NCBI GenBank assembly: GCA_963550915.1
Contig: CAUVEB010000002.1
Location: forward strand, 94,824-158,823
Length of the DNA stretch: 64,000 nt
From: Caviibacter sp963550915
GTDB taxonomy: Bacteria > Fusobacteriota > Fusobacteriia > Fusobacteriales > Leptotrichiaceae
Reading direction: 5' to 3'
In this document: piece by piece, positions 53,673 through 62,473 of the stretch
Numbering within the stretch: the first letter of the stretch is position 1
Layout: every line of letters starts with the position of its first letter
Program-made: the position numbers and the translations under genes
The notes under the pieces: model-generated
Told to the model about the DNA's origin: nothing
Seen by the model: the letters and a program-made list of their open reading frames with translations, nothing else
Database searches by the model: none

Positions 53673-53700
53673 AGTTTACTTTGAAAAATGGCAATGTCAA
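53673..53700 (-). promoter_or_regulatory. Candidate PTS operon promoter
   Basis: Minus strand perfect TTGACA (53695-53700), 16-base spacer, TAAACT (53673-53678), about 35 bases before the EIIC ATG. The -10 is weak, as expected for an activator-dependent promoter. Confidence 0.5.
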
Positions 53701-53805
53701 CAAGCTATTATTTCAACTTATCCATTTTATTGTGGAACTTTTTAATTAATTCATATATATATTTACTGCTTTTTCCTATTTTTCTGATTCTTTTTGTTTA
53801 CATAA

Positions 53806-53814
53806 TGATATAAT
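53806..53814 (+). promoter_or_regulatory. Promoter of the ABC-F/fRMsr-Abi operon, extended -10
   Basis: TGATATAAT with a perfect -10 at 53809-53814 and a TG extension, 39 bases before the ABC-F ATG. No convincing -35. Confidence 0.6.
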
Positions 53815-53853
53815 TATAGTATCATTTTATTAGAATAGATACTAGGAGAAATT

Positions 53854-55737
53854 ATGAATTTAGTACAATTTAATGAAGTTTCAAAGCAATTTGTAGGTCA
53901 AAGTATATTAGAAAAGATAAGTTTTACAATTGATAATAAAGATAAAATAGGGCTTATTGGACTAAATGGTGCTGGTAAATCTACTATTATAAAAATAATG
54001 CTTGGAAAAGAAAGAATAGATAGTGGTAATGTTTTTGTAAATAATAATATAGTTATAGGTTATTTATGTCAAAATCATGATTTTGAAGACCAAAAAAATA
54101 CTATTATTGAAGAACTTTATACAGTTTTTAAAGAAGAAAAAGAAATATTAGATAAAATAAATTATTTAAATAATAAGCTTAAATTTAATGAAAATATTGA
54201 TGAAATTTTAAGTGAAATAGAAAAATTAAATAATAAATATGAAGCTCTTGACGGATATAGTGTTGATTACAAAGTAAAGCAAGTAATTACAGGACTTGAA
54301 TTAAATCACATTGAAAATAGCCTTATTTGTGAATTAAGTGGTGGAGAAAAAACAAGACTTACTCTAGCTAAATTACTACTTAAAAATCCAGATTTATTAA
54401 TACTAGATGAACCTACTAACCACCTTGATTTAGTATCAATTGAGTGGCTTGAAGACTATCTAAAAAAATACAATAAGGCTTTTTTAATAGTTTCACACGA
54501 TAGAATCTTTTTAGATAATGTTTGTAGCAAAATATTTGAACTTGAAAACAAAAAACTATATAAATATAATGGGAATTTTTCAGATTTTATATTACAAAAA
54601 GAAATGATATTAAAAGGCGAACTGAAAAGATATGAAAAAGAACAAGAAAAAATTAAAAAATTAGAAGAATATATTGAGCGTAACAGAGCCGGACGTATGG
54701 CAAAACAAGCTAAAGGTAGACAAAAAATATTAGATAGGATTGAAAGTCCAAATGATCCAATTTTTAATCCAAATAGAATGAAATTAAAATTCAAGGCTAA
54801 AAATTCTTCAGGTGATAATGTTTTAGAGCTTAAAAATATATCAAAAACTTTTGATAATAAAAAAGTGTTAAATAATATTAATTTTAAACTATATAAAGGT
54901 GAAAAAGTTGGAATTATAGGGAAAAATGGTATAGGTAAATCTACACTTTTAAAAATTATTACAAACGGTTTAAAAGCTGATAGCGGAGAAATAATACTTG
55001 GTTCACGTGTAGATCTTGGATATTATGATCAAGATCATCAAAATCTATATCCTGAAAACACTATATTACAAGAAATAAATACGTCTATAAATTATACAGA
55101 ACAATATCTAAGAACTGTTGCTGGTGGCTTTTTATTTACTGCTGATGATGTATTAAAGAAAATATCAACTCTTTCAGGTGGTGAAAAAGTTAGGGTGTCG
55201 TTTATAAAATTACTGCAAAATGAGCCAAACTTATTACTTTTAGACGAACCTACCAATCACCTTGATATATATTCAATAGAGATTTTAGAAGATGCTCTTG
55301 AACAATTTGACGGTACTATGCTTTTGGTTTCTAATAATAGACATTTTTTAAATAGTGTATGTAATACAATATATATTTTAGATGAAAATGGACTTAGAAT
55401 ATTTAAGGGTAATTATGATGATTACAAGGAAAGTTTAAATAAGAAAAATAATATTACTACAAATACTGATAGTAAACTTAGCTACGAAAAACAAAAAGAA
55501 CAAAGTAGAAGAATTGCAAAATTAAAAAAAGATACTCAAAATATTGAAAGTAGATGTTCTAAAATAAATGATGATATTAAAAATTTAGAAGAGCAAATGT
55601 TTGATAAGAATATTGCAACTGATGTTACAAAATTAATTGAAATACAAGATAATATCAAAAAACTAAAAGATGAAGAGCAAGAATTACTTATACTATGGGA
55701 ACAATATACTCTAGAGTTGGAGGAAATTAATGAATGA
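53854..55737 (+). CDS. ABC-F family ATPase (ribosome-associated)
   Basis: A 627-residue protein with two ABC cassettes and no membrane part. First cassette: GLNGAGKSTIIKI near residue 38, LSGGEKTRL, LILDEPTNHLD. Interdomain linker with ERNRAGRMAKQAKGRQKILD near 270. Second cassette: GKNGIGKSTLLKI near 355, LSGGEKVRV, LLLDEPTNHLD. A C-terminal coiled coil (about 540-625) follows. ABC-F proteins bind the ribosomal E site and act on the peptidyl-transferase centre; this one is of the Uup/YfmR/YdiF type. AGGAGA precedes the ATG. The end overlaps the next gene by eight bases. Confidence 0.93.
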   Translation: MNLVQFNEVSKQFVGQSILEKISFTIDNKDKIGLIGLNGAGKSTIIKIMLGKERIDSGNVFVNNNIVIGYLCQNHDFEDQKNTIIEELYTVFKEEKEILDKINYLNNKLKFNENIDEILSEIEKLNNKYEALDGYSVDYKVKQVITGLELNHIENSLICELSGGEKTRLTLAKLLLKNPDLLILDEPTNHLDLVSIEWLEDYLKKYNKAFLIVSHDRIFLDNVCSKIFELENKKLYKYNGNFSDFILQKEMILKGELKRYEKEQEKIKKLEEYIERNRAGRMAKQAKGRQKILDRIESPNDPIFNPNRMKLKFKAKNSSGDNVLELKNISKTFDNKKVLNNINFKLYKGEKVGIIGKNGIGKSTLLKIITNGLKADSGEIILGSRVDLGYYDQDHQNLYPENTILQEINTSINYTEQYLRTVAGGFLFTADDVLKKISTLSGGEKVRVSFIKLLQNEPNLLLLDEPTNHLDIYSIEILEDALEQFDGTMLLVSNNRHFLNSVCNTIYILDENGLRIFKGNYDDYKESLNKKNNITTNTDSKLSYEKQKEQSRRIAKLKKDTQNIESRCSKINDDIKNLEEQMFDKNIATDVTKLIEIQDNIKKLKDEEQELLILWEQYTLELEEINE

Positions 55738-56938
55738 GAATATTTTAAATACTGCACTTGCATACATTAGTGATGATGAAAATTTAATAACAAAAATGGC
55801 AAATGTTAGTGCTGTTTTAATGCAAAATTTAAAAGATATTAACTGGGTTGGATTCTACTTAGTTGAAGGTAACTTTTTAGCACTTGGTCCTTTTCAAGGA
55901 AAACCTGCTTGTACTAAAATTCCATTTGGTAAAGGTGTTTGTGGAACTGCTTGGGAGCAAAGAAAAACAATAGTTGTTGATGATGTTCATCAATTTGAAA
56001 CTCACATAGCTTGTGATAGTGCAAGTAATTCTGAAATTGTAATACCCATATTTAAAAACAACGAAATTATAGCTGTTTTAGATATAGATTCACCTATATT
56101 AAATAGATTTAATGAAGAAGATAAAAAATATTTAGAAATACTTTGTAAAAATTTTGAAAAAAAATATATAGCTCACAGTAAAAAATTATTTAGTGAAAAA
56201 GCCTTTATATCTTATCTTGAAGCTAAGAACATGATGTTTAAAGATAAAGAAAAGGCTATGAACATTTTAAAACATATTAGTTATTACAAACTAAAAGAAT
56301 TTGGTTATAAGTTTTTAAATCATAATAATAAGTACTATGAAAATACATATTTTGAAGATATACTTGCTAGATTTTATCTTGATAAAAAGCTACGTTTCAT
56401 ATTACTTGATATAATAGAAAATATTGAAATATCTGTTAAAATAAATCTTGCTAAAATTCTTGGTAAAGAAGGTCTTGATAGATATATGGATACAACATGG
56501 TGGATAAAACAAGGTAAGAATTATAGTGAGATAAGAAAAAAATTAGAAAATAAAAATAGAGCTATTTTAAAAGAAGATAATGAAAAAATGTTTATAAACA
56601 AGTATAAGAATAAGTATAAAAGTGAAAACTTACCAATATTACTATTTATTGAAGAAATTACTTGGGGAGAATTAATAGATATACTAGATGCTTGTGATGA
56701 TAGCATATTACAACAATTATGTTCTATATATGAAATCAAAAAGACTAAGTTTATATCATATTTATCAGCAATTAGAATTTTAAGAAATCGGGCTTCACAT
56801 AACAATAATATTATTGATAATATTTATCTTGATGTTTATTCATTAAAAGAAGTTGTTTCATTTATAAAGGAATTTATGAAATCTATAAATCCAGAGTATA
56901 AGTTTGAGAATATTTATAAGCTACTAAAATACATATAA
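55730..56938 (+). CDS. Fusion: free methionine-(R)-sulfoxide reductase (GAF) plus Abi_2/HEPN abortive-infection domain
   Basis: A single 402-residue frame with two unrelated halves. Residues 1-147 are an fRMsr GAF domain with all three family Cys (Cys61 in KPACTKIPFG, Cys71 in GVCGTAW, Cys95 in HIACDSASNSEIVIPIF), so it should reduce free Met-R-sulfoxide. Residues 150-402 match Abi_2 (AbiD/AbiF): EKAMNILKHISYYKLKEFGY near 175, RFILLDIIENIEISVKINLA near 222, TWGEL near 311, and a HEPN RNase motif RNRASH (Arg352-x4-His357). HEPN Abi proteins are RNases that arrest phage-infected cells. I know of no described fRMsr-Abi fusion. The start lies within the ABC-F end, so the two are coupled. Confidence 0.85.
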   Translation: MNENILNTALAYISDDENLITKMANVSAVLMQNLKDINWVGFYLVEGNFLALGPFQGKPACTKIPFGKGVCGTAWEQRKTIVVDDVHQFETHIACDSASNSEIVIPIFKNNEIIAVLDIDSPILNRFNEEDKKYLEILCKNFEKKYIAHSKKLFSEKAFISYLEAKNMMFKDKEKAMNILKHISYYKLKEFGYKFLNHNNKYYENTYFEDILARFYLDKKLRFILLDIIENIEISVKINLAKILGKEGLDRYMDTTWWIKQGKNYSEIRKKLENKNRAILKEDNEKMFINKYKNKYKSENLPILLFIEEITWGELIDILDACDDSILQQLCSIYEIKKTKFISYLSAIRILRNRASHNNNIIDNIYLDVYSLKEVVSFIKEFMKSINPEYKFENIYKLLKYI

Positions 56939-56961
56939 AAAGGAAGTTGAACTTCCTTTTT
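56937..56961. terminator. Bidirectional terminator between the Abi fusion and the ATP synthase operon
   Basis: Perfect stem AAAAAGGAAG/CTTCCTTTTT (56937-56946 with 56952-56961) with a five-base loop, A-run on one side and T-run on the other, at a convergent junction. Confidence 0.9.
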
Positions 56962-57346
56962 ATTTTCTAAGACTATCTTGAATTCTCTTTTTAGTTCCAA
57001 GTATATCCTTATCTTCTTTTAATTTTTCTTTTGTTGCTTTTTCTATAGCTTGTTGTCTTTGTAGTCTTATTATCTCTTCTTGTGATGATAATATGATATC
57101 TTCTGCTACAACTATAACCTTATTTTCTCTAACTTCTAAAAAGCCTCCTGAAACAAAATATGATGTTTCATTTTCTTTGCCTTGTCTTATTAACATTTGT
57201 CCTTCACCTAGGACAGTTACAAAATTTATATGATTTGGTAATATACCTACATCACCTTTAGAACCTTTAACTTTAATAAATGTTACGTTGTCATTTTCAA
57301 ACTCTATACCCATCGGAGAAACAACTTTTAAACTTAGCATACTCAT
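56960..57346 (-). CDS. atpC: ATP synthase F1 epsilon subunit
   Basis: Central-stalk subunit that also restrains ATP hydrolysis. The 128-residue product has the N-terminal beta barrel (MSMLSLKVVSPMGIEFE, GDVGILPNHINFVTVLGEGQ, SGGFLEVRENKVIVVAE) and a C-terminal helical hairpin. Start at ATG 57346, six bases after GGGTGA; an alternative GTG at 57355 lies inside atpD. One base separates it from the atpD stop. Confidence 0.94.
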   Translation of the reverse strand: MSMLSLKVVSPMGIEFENDNVTFIKVKGSKGDVGILPNHINFVTVLGEGQMLIRQGKENETSYFVSGGFLEVRENKVIVVAEDIILSSQEEIIRLQRQQAIEKATKEKLKEDKDILGTKKRIQDSLRK

Positions 57347-57347
57347 A

Positions 57348-58742
57348 CTATTCACCCATTAATTTTCTTGCTTTAGCTACAGCTTCATCAATAGTTCCTA
57401 CATACAAGAAAGCTTGTTCTGGTAGGTCATCATATTTACCGTCTAATATCTCTTTAAATCCTTTTATAGTCTCCTTAAGTGGCACATATTTACCTTTCAT
57501 ACCTGTAAATTGCTCTGCAACTGAAAAAGGTTGAGAGAAAAATCTTTGTATTTTTCTAGCTCTATTAACTGTAACCTTATCATCATCACCTAATTCATCC
57601 ATACCTAATATAGCGATAATATCTTGCAATTCTTTATATCTTTGTAAAACTTTTTGTACTTCTCTTGCAACTTTGTAATGTTCATGCCCTACTATATCAG
57701 GCTCTAATATTCTTGATGTTGAATCAAGTGGATCAACTGCCGGATAAATTCCAAGTGCAGCTATATTTCTTGATAATACTGTAGTTGCATCAAGGTGTGA
57801 AAATGTTGTTGCTGGTGCTGGGTCTGTTAAGTCGTCTGCCGGAACATATACTGCTTGTACAGATGTTATTGATCCTGTTTTTGTTGATGTTATTCTTTCC
57901 TGCAATGCTCCCATTTCTGTTGATAAATTTGGTTGATATCCAACTGCTGAAGGCATTCTTCCAAGTAGTGCTGATACTTCTGAACCTGCTTGTGTAAATC
58001 TAAAAATATTATCTATAAAAAGAAGTACATTTTGCCCTTGTTTATCCCTAAAGTATTCAGCCATTGTAAGTGCTGTTAAAGCAACTCTTAATCTTGCTCC
58101 AGGTGGTTCATTCATTTGACCATAAACTAAAGCTGTGTTGTTTATAACACCGCTTTCTGTCATTTCGTTATATAAATCTCTACCTTCTCTTGTACGTTCT
58201 CCAACTCCTGCAAAAACAGAAAGTCCTCCGTGTCCTTTTGCAATATTGTTTATAAGTTCTTGTATAAGAACTGTTTTACCTACTCCTGCTCCACCAAAAA
58301 GTCCAATTTTACCACCTTTTAAATATGGTGCTAGTAAATCAACAACCTTTATACCTGTTTCTAAAATTTCTTCACTGCTACCTTGTTCTTCAAAACTTGG
58401 TGCTTGTTTATGTATTGACTCTTTATACTCTGTTACAACTTCTCCTTTATTATCAACAGGTTCTCCTAATACATTAAATATTCTACCTAAGGTTGCTCTA
58501 CCTACCGGCACTTTTATAGGGGCTTTTGTATTTATTACTTCAAGTCCACGCATAAGTCCGTCTGTGCTTGTCATAGCAACTGCTCTTACAACATTATTTC
58601 CTAAATGTGAATGTACTTCTGCAACAACTTTTCTATCTTCATAATATATTTCTAATGCATCATAAATTTCAGGAAGCTCATTATCAAATTTTACATCAAT
58701 AACTGGTCCTATTATTTGTATTACCTTAGCTTTATTATCCAA
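57348..58742 (-). CDS. atpD: ATP synthase F1 beta subunit
   Basis: Catalytic subunit. The 464-residue product has Walker A GGAGVGKTVLIQELI near residue 155, GERTREGRDLY (catalytic Glu region), VLLFIDNIFRFTQAGSEVSA (Walker B), and the signature PAVDPLDSTSR. Highly conserved, full length. Confidence 0.98.
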   Translation of the reverse strand: MDNKAKVIQIIGPVIDVKFDNELPEIYDALEIYYEDRKVVAEVHSHLGNNVVRAVAMTSTDGLMRGLEVINTKAPIKVPVGRATLGRIFNVLGEPVDNKGEVVTEYKESIHKQAPSFEEQGSSEEILETGIKVVDLLAPYLKGGKIGLFGGAGVGKTVLIQELINNIAKGHGGLSVFAGVGERTREGRDLYNEMTESGVINNTALVYGQMNEPPGARLRVALTALTMAEYFRDKQGQNVLLFIDNIFRFTQAGSEVSALLGRMPSAVGYQPNLSTEMGALQERITSTKTGSITSVQAVYVPADDLTDPAPATTFSHLDATTVLSRNIAALGIYPAVDPLDSTSRILEPDIVGHEHYKVAREVQKVLQRYKELQDIIAILGMDELGDDDKVTVNRARKIQRFFSQPFSVAEQFTGMKGKYVPLKETIKGFKEILDGKYDDLPEQAFLYVGTIDEAVAKARKLMGE

Positions 58743-58757
58743 GTCAACACCTCCTAA

Positions 58758-59615
58758 CTAAAGAGCTTTAGCTCCTCCAACTATTTCATTTATTTCTTGT
58801 GTTATTTTCGCTTGTCTAATTCTATTGTATTCTAATGTTAATTTTTTTATTAATTCTTGTGCATTCTCACTTGCATTTTTCATTGCTGTCATTCTAGCTG
58901 AATGCTCACTTGCAGTATTTTCAAGAAGAGCTTGATAAAGTTTAATATTTAACATTTTAGGAATGAAATTTACTAAAACTTCTTCCTCATTTGGTTCAAA
59001 ATCATATATATTACTCTTTTGCTCAACCTTTTTTTCAAATGGTAATATCTTTTCATCTAGTAAATTGTATGAAATAACTGAAACAAATTTTGAGTATATT
59101 AGATAAACTTCATTATATTTATTTGCAAGATAGTTATCAACTATATCTTCACTTATAGTTTTTGCTTTTTCAAACATAGTTTCAGGTATTAACTGTATGT
59201 ATTCACTATCTACATCAATACCTTTATCACTACAATAATCTCTTGCTTTTTTACCAATAGTTATTACAGATACCTTTTTTCCTTGTTTTGTAAATCTATT
59301 GATATATTCTTGCATTTTTTTTAAGGTATTAGTATTAAACCCACCACAAAGTCCTCTATCTGATGTCATTACAACTAAACCTATACTTTTACATTCTTTT
59401 TTACCATCAAATAATACGTGATTTTTACCTGAAACACTTCCAACTATGTTTTCAAATGCTTCATCTAAAGTTCTTGCATATTCTCTTGATTTTAATGTTA
59501 GTATTTGATATTTCTTAAATTTAGTTGAAGATACTATATTCATAGCATTTGTAATTTGACTTGAATTTTTAATGCTATTTATTCTTTCTTTTATTTCTTT
59601 TGTACTAGCTGACAT
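58758..59615 (-). CDS. atpG: ATP synthase F1 gamma subunit
   Basis: Rotor shaft. The 285-residue product starts TKEIKERINSIKNSSQITNAM, has MTSDRGLCGGFNTNTLKKM near residue 88, and the C-terminal signature AMKNASENAQELIKKL...YNRIRQAKITQEI. Lies between atpA and atpD in the standard order. Confidence 0.97.
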   Translation of the reverse strand: MSASTKEIKERINSIKNSSQITNAMNIVSSTKFKKYQILTLKSREYARTLDEAFENIVGSVSGKNHVLFDGKKECKSIGLVVMTSDRGLCGGFNTNTLKKMQEYINRFTKQGKKVSVITIGKKARDYCSDKGIDVDSEYIQLIPETMFEKAKTISEDIVDNYLANKYNEVYLIYSKFVSVISYNLLDEKILPFEKKVEQKSNIYDFEPNEEEVLVNFIPKMLNIKLYQALLENTASEHSARMTAMKNASENAQELIKKLTLEYNRIRQAKITQEINEIVGGAKAL

Positions 59616-59629
59616 ACTTACCTCTTAAA

Positions 59630-61135
59630 TCAATGAACAAAGTCCTTTTTGAAGTTAATAATAAACTCTTCTATTTCTTCTTCAAGTTCCTTGCTTATTT
59701 CTTTTTTATTTTTTATTTCTTCTAAAATATTTGATGTATTTCTTGCAAACTCTAATATTTCTTTTTCAAATGATTTTATATCTTCAATATCTATATCATT
59801 TAAATATCCGTGTGTAGCTATAAAGAAGATTAAAACTTGCTCTTCAACCTTGTATGGAGAATATTGAGCCTGTTTTAAAATTTCCATTATACGCTCACCT
59901 TTATTTAATTGGTTTCTTGTTTCTGTATCTAAATCTGAACCAAATTGTGCAAAAGCTAAAAGCTCATTATATTGTGCAAGTTCTAATTTAACGCTTGCAG
60001 CAACTTGTTTCATTGCCTTTATTTGAGCAGAACCTCCAACTCTTGATACTGATAAACCTGAATTTATAGCAGGTCTAAATCCTGCATTAAATAAGTCTGT
60101 TTCTAAAAATATTTGTCCGTCTGTTATTGAAATTACATTAGTTGGTATATATGCAGATATATCTCCGGCTTGTGTTTCAATTATTGGAAGTGCTGTTATA
60201 CTTCCTCCACCTAACTCTTCACTTAATTTTGCAGAACGTTCAAGTAGTCTTGAATGTAAATAAAATACATCCCCTGGATATGCTTCTCTTCCAGGTGGTC
60301 TTTTTAATAGTAATGACATTTCACGGTATGATACAGCATGTTTTGATAAGTCATCATATATTATTAACACATGTTTACCTTTATCCATAAAATATTCACC
60401 CATAGTTACTCCTGAATATGGGGCTATATATTGTATTGGTGCTGGTTCTGAGGCTGTTGCTGCTACAATTATTGTTTTTTCTAAAACTCCTGCTTCTTCT
60501 AATTTTTTTGCAATATTTACTACTGTTGATCTTTTTTGACCTATTGCAACATATATACAATAAACATCTGTGTCTTTTTGATTTATAATCGTATCTATTG
60601 CTATTGCTGTTTTCCCAGTTTGTCTATCTCCTATTATCAGTTCTCTTTGTCCTCTTCCTATAGGTATCATTCCGTCAATAGCCTTTATTCCAGTTTGAAG
60701 TGGTTCATTTACAGGAGCTCTATCAATTATACCTGATGCTGTTCTTTCAATATCCATATATTTTGTAGCATTTATAGAACCCTTACCATCAATAGGATTT
60801 CCAAGTGCATCTACTACACGACCTAATAGTTCTTCTCCAACTGGAACTCTAGTTACATTTCCTGTACCTTTGACACTGTCTCCTTCTTTTATGCCTTTTG
60901 TACTTCCTAAAATTACAGCTCCAACGTTATCTTCTTCAAGATTTAAAACCATTCCTATTGCACCATTTGAAAATTCTAGTAATTCACCTGTCATTGCTTC
61001 TTTTAAACCATATATTCTGGCTATACCGTCTGATATTTCTATGACTGTTCCAACGTTTGTAGAAGTAACATTTCTTTTATAGTTTTCTATTTCACTACGT
61101 ATAATTTTGCTTACTTCTTCTGGTTTAATACTCAA
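59630..61135 (-). CDS. atpA: ATP synthase F1 alpha subunit
   Basis: Non-catalytic nucleotide-binding subunit. The 501-residue product has the N-terminal crown domain (about 1-95), Walker A GDRQTGKTAIAIDTII near residue 170, LIIYDDLSKHAVSYREMSLL, and the signature PAINSGLSVSRVGGSAQIKAMK. Full length, fourteen bases from atpG. Confidence 0.98.
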   Translation of the reverse strand: MSIKPEEVSKIIRSEIENYKRNVTSTNVGTVIEISDGIARIYGLKEAMTGELLEFSNGAIGMVLNLEEDNVGAVILGSTKGIKEGDSVKGTGNVTRVPVGEELLGRVVDALGNPIDGKGSINATKYMDIERTASGIIDRAPVNEPLQTGIKAIDGMIPIGRGQRELIIGDRQTGKTAIAIDTIINQKDTDVYCIYVAIGQKRSTVVNIAKKLEEAGVLEKTIIVAATASEPAPIQYIAPYSGVTMGEYFMDKGKHVLIIYDDLSKHAVSYREMSLLLKRPPGREAYPGDVFYLHSRLLERSAKLSEELGGGSITALPIIETQAGDISAYIPTNVISITDGQIFLETDLFNAGFRPAINSGLSVSRVGGSAQIKAMKQVAASVKLELAQYNELLAFAQFGSDLDTETRNQLNKGERIMEILKQAQYSPYKVEEQVLIFFIATHGYLNDIDIEDIKSFEKEILEFARNTSNILEEIKNKKEISKELEEEIEEFIINFKKDFVH

Positions 61136-61148
61136 GGTTTTACCTCCA

Positions 61149-61676
61149 TTAAAACATATTTTTAAATTTCTTTATTTGTGATTTTAATGATCCGTCTATC
61201 ACTTCATCACGGATTTTAATAATTCCACCGGCAATAATATCCTTATCTATCTCTATATGAAGTAATATTTTCTTATTTTTCATTTTTTCTAATTTTTTCT
61301 CTAAATTCTCTTGTTGCTCTTTTGATATTTCTTTTGCAAAAATTGCTGTTACTATTAGTTGATTATGAACCTCATAATAAATTTTGACATATTCATTTCT
61401 AATGTTTTCTATATCTTGAAGTCTTTTTTTATCTAATAAGTAATCTAAAATATCAATAGGCATATCCTTTATATCGTTATATATAGAATTTATAATATTC
61501 TTTTTGTCAGCATCACTTATAACGGGGTAGCTAAGAAAATTTTTAAAATCTTCATCTTGATTTACCCTTTTTAAAAGTACATCTAACATTTCAAGTACAG
61601 GAAAAATTTGATCATTATCTTGTGCCATTTTAAATATTGCACTAGCATAAGTTTTTGATATTTTCATATTTTCCAT
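61149..61676 (-). CDS. atpH: ATP synthase F1 delta subunit
   Basis: Peripheral-stalk link between F1 and subunit b. The 175-residue product has the N-terminal helical domain (ISKTYASAIFKMAQDN, LLKRVNQDEDFKNFLSYPVI) and the C-terminal GGIIKIRDEVIDGSLKSQIKKF signature. ATG 61676 follows GGGGA by six bases and abuts the atpF stop. Confidence 0.93.
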   Translation of the reverse strand: MENMKISKTYASAIFKMAQDNDQIFPVLEMLDVLLKRVNQDEDFKNFLSYPVISDADKKNIINSIYNDIKDMPIDILDYLLDKKRLQDIENIRNEYVKIYYEVHNQLIVTAIFAKEISKEQQENLEKKLEKMKNKKILLHIEIDKDIIAGGIIKIRDEVIDGSLKSQIKKFKNMF

Positions 61677-61677
61677 A

Positions 61678-62178
61678 CTATTCCCCTATTTCAGTTATAA
61701 ACTTATCTATACTCTTATTTTGTAATTCTTCATTTTTATCAATATTTTCTTTTAATATCTTCTGTGCAAGCTCAACAGCTAAATCTCCTATTTCTTGTTG
61801 TAACTCAGCTCTTGCTTTTTCTTTCATTTTTACTATATCTGCTTCTGCTTTAATTAGTGATTTTTCTCTTGCTGTATTTGCATTTAATATTATTTGTTCA
61901 CGTCTTTCATCTGCTTGACGCTCCGCCTTTATTATTATATCATTTGCTCTTCTTTTTGATTCTTTTCTTAATTTTTCAAGTGCAACTCTTTGTTCTTCTA
62001 ATTTTTCTCTTTCTTGTTCTATTTTTTCAAGCTCAGATAAAGCAATTTTTCTTCTTTGCTCTAAAACTTTACCTATTTTTTTACCAAAAAATTTCCAAAA
62101 TACAAAAACCATAATAAAGAAGTTAATCATTTGAATAAGCATAGATAAATCAATAGATATCAAATTATTTTGTCCCAT
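61678..62178 (-). CDS. atpF: ATP synthase Fo subunit b
   Basis: Peripheral stalk. A 166-residue protein with one N-terminal membrane helix (about 9-28, MLIQMINFFIMVFVFWKFFG) and a long Arg/Glu/Lys coiled coil (30-155) that reaches up to delta and alpha. Single b gene; no b' seen. Confidence 0.94.
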   Translation of the reverse strand: MGQNNLISIDLSMLIQMINFFIMVFVFWKFFGKKIGKVLEQRRKIALSELEKIEQEREKLEEQRVALEKLRKESKRRANDIIIKAERQADERREQIILNANTAREKSLIKAEADIVKMKEKARAELQQEIGDLAVELAQKILKENIDKNEELQNKSIDKFITEIGE

Positions 62179-62202
62179 TTTTATACCTCAACTATTTTAA
62201 TA

Positions 62203-62442
62203 TTACCCTTTTAAAAGTATTAAAAGTAATGCTACAAGTAATGCAAATATCCCTGTTGATTCTGTAAGTGCACACCCTATAAATAATGTACTCATTATTG
62301 ATGATTTTGCTTCTGGTTGTCTTGAAACTGCTTCAACTGCATAAGCAGATGCTAGCCCTTGTCCAAGTCCTGCTCCTATTCCTCCACATGCTGCTATTCC
62401 AGCTCCTAATAATGCTGCTGCTTGTACTATATTTCCTTCCAT
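62203..62442 (-). CDS. atpE: ATP synthase Fo subunit c, sodium-type site
   Basis: A 79-residue hairpin of two membrane helices joined by the RQPEA loop. The ion site reads Gln28 (GQG in helix 1) and Glu61-Ser62-Thr63 (ALTESTG in helix 2). Gln/Glu/Ser/Thr is the known Na+-binding signature of Ilyobacter and other fusobacterial c rings, so Na+ coupling is predicted. The residue matching Val63 of Ilyobacter is Leu59 here. Confidence 0.95.
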   Translation of the reverse strand: MEGNIVQAAALLGAGIAACGGIGAGLGQGLASAYAVEAVSRQPEAKSSIMSTLFIGCALTESTGIFALLVALLLILLKG

Positions 62443-62473
62443 TTTTCCTCCTAATTAGTTATCCTTTTTTATT

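Noticed and set aside
57500..58700. Plus-strand open frames antisense to atpD and atpA
   Set aside because: Shadows of highly conserved genes; no start sites or domains of their own.
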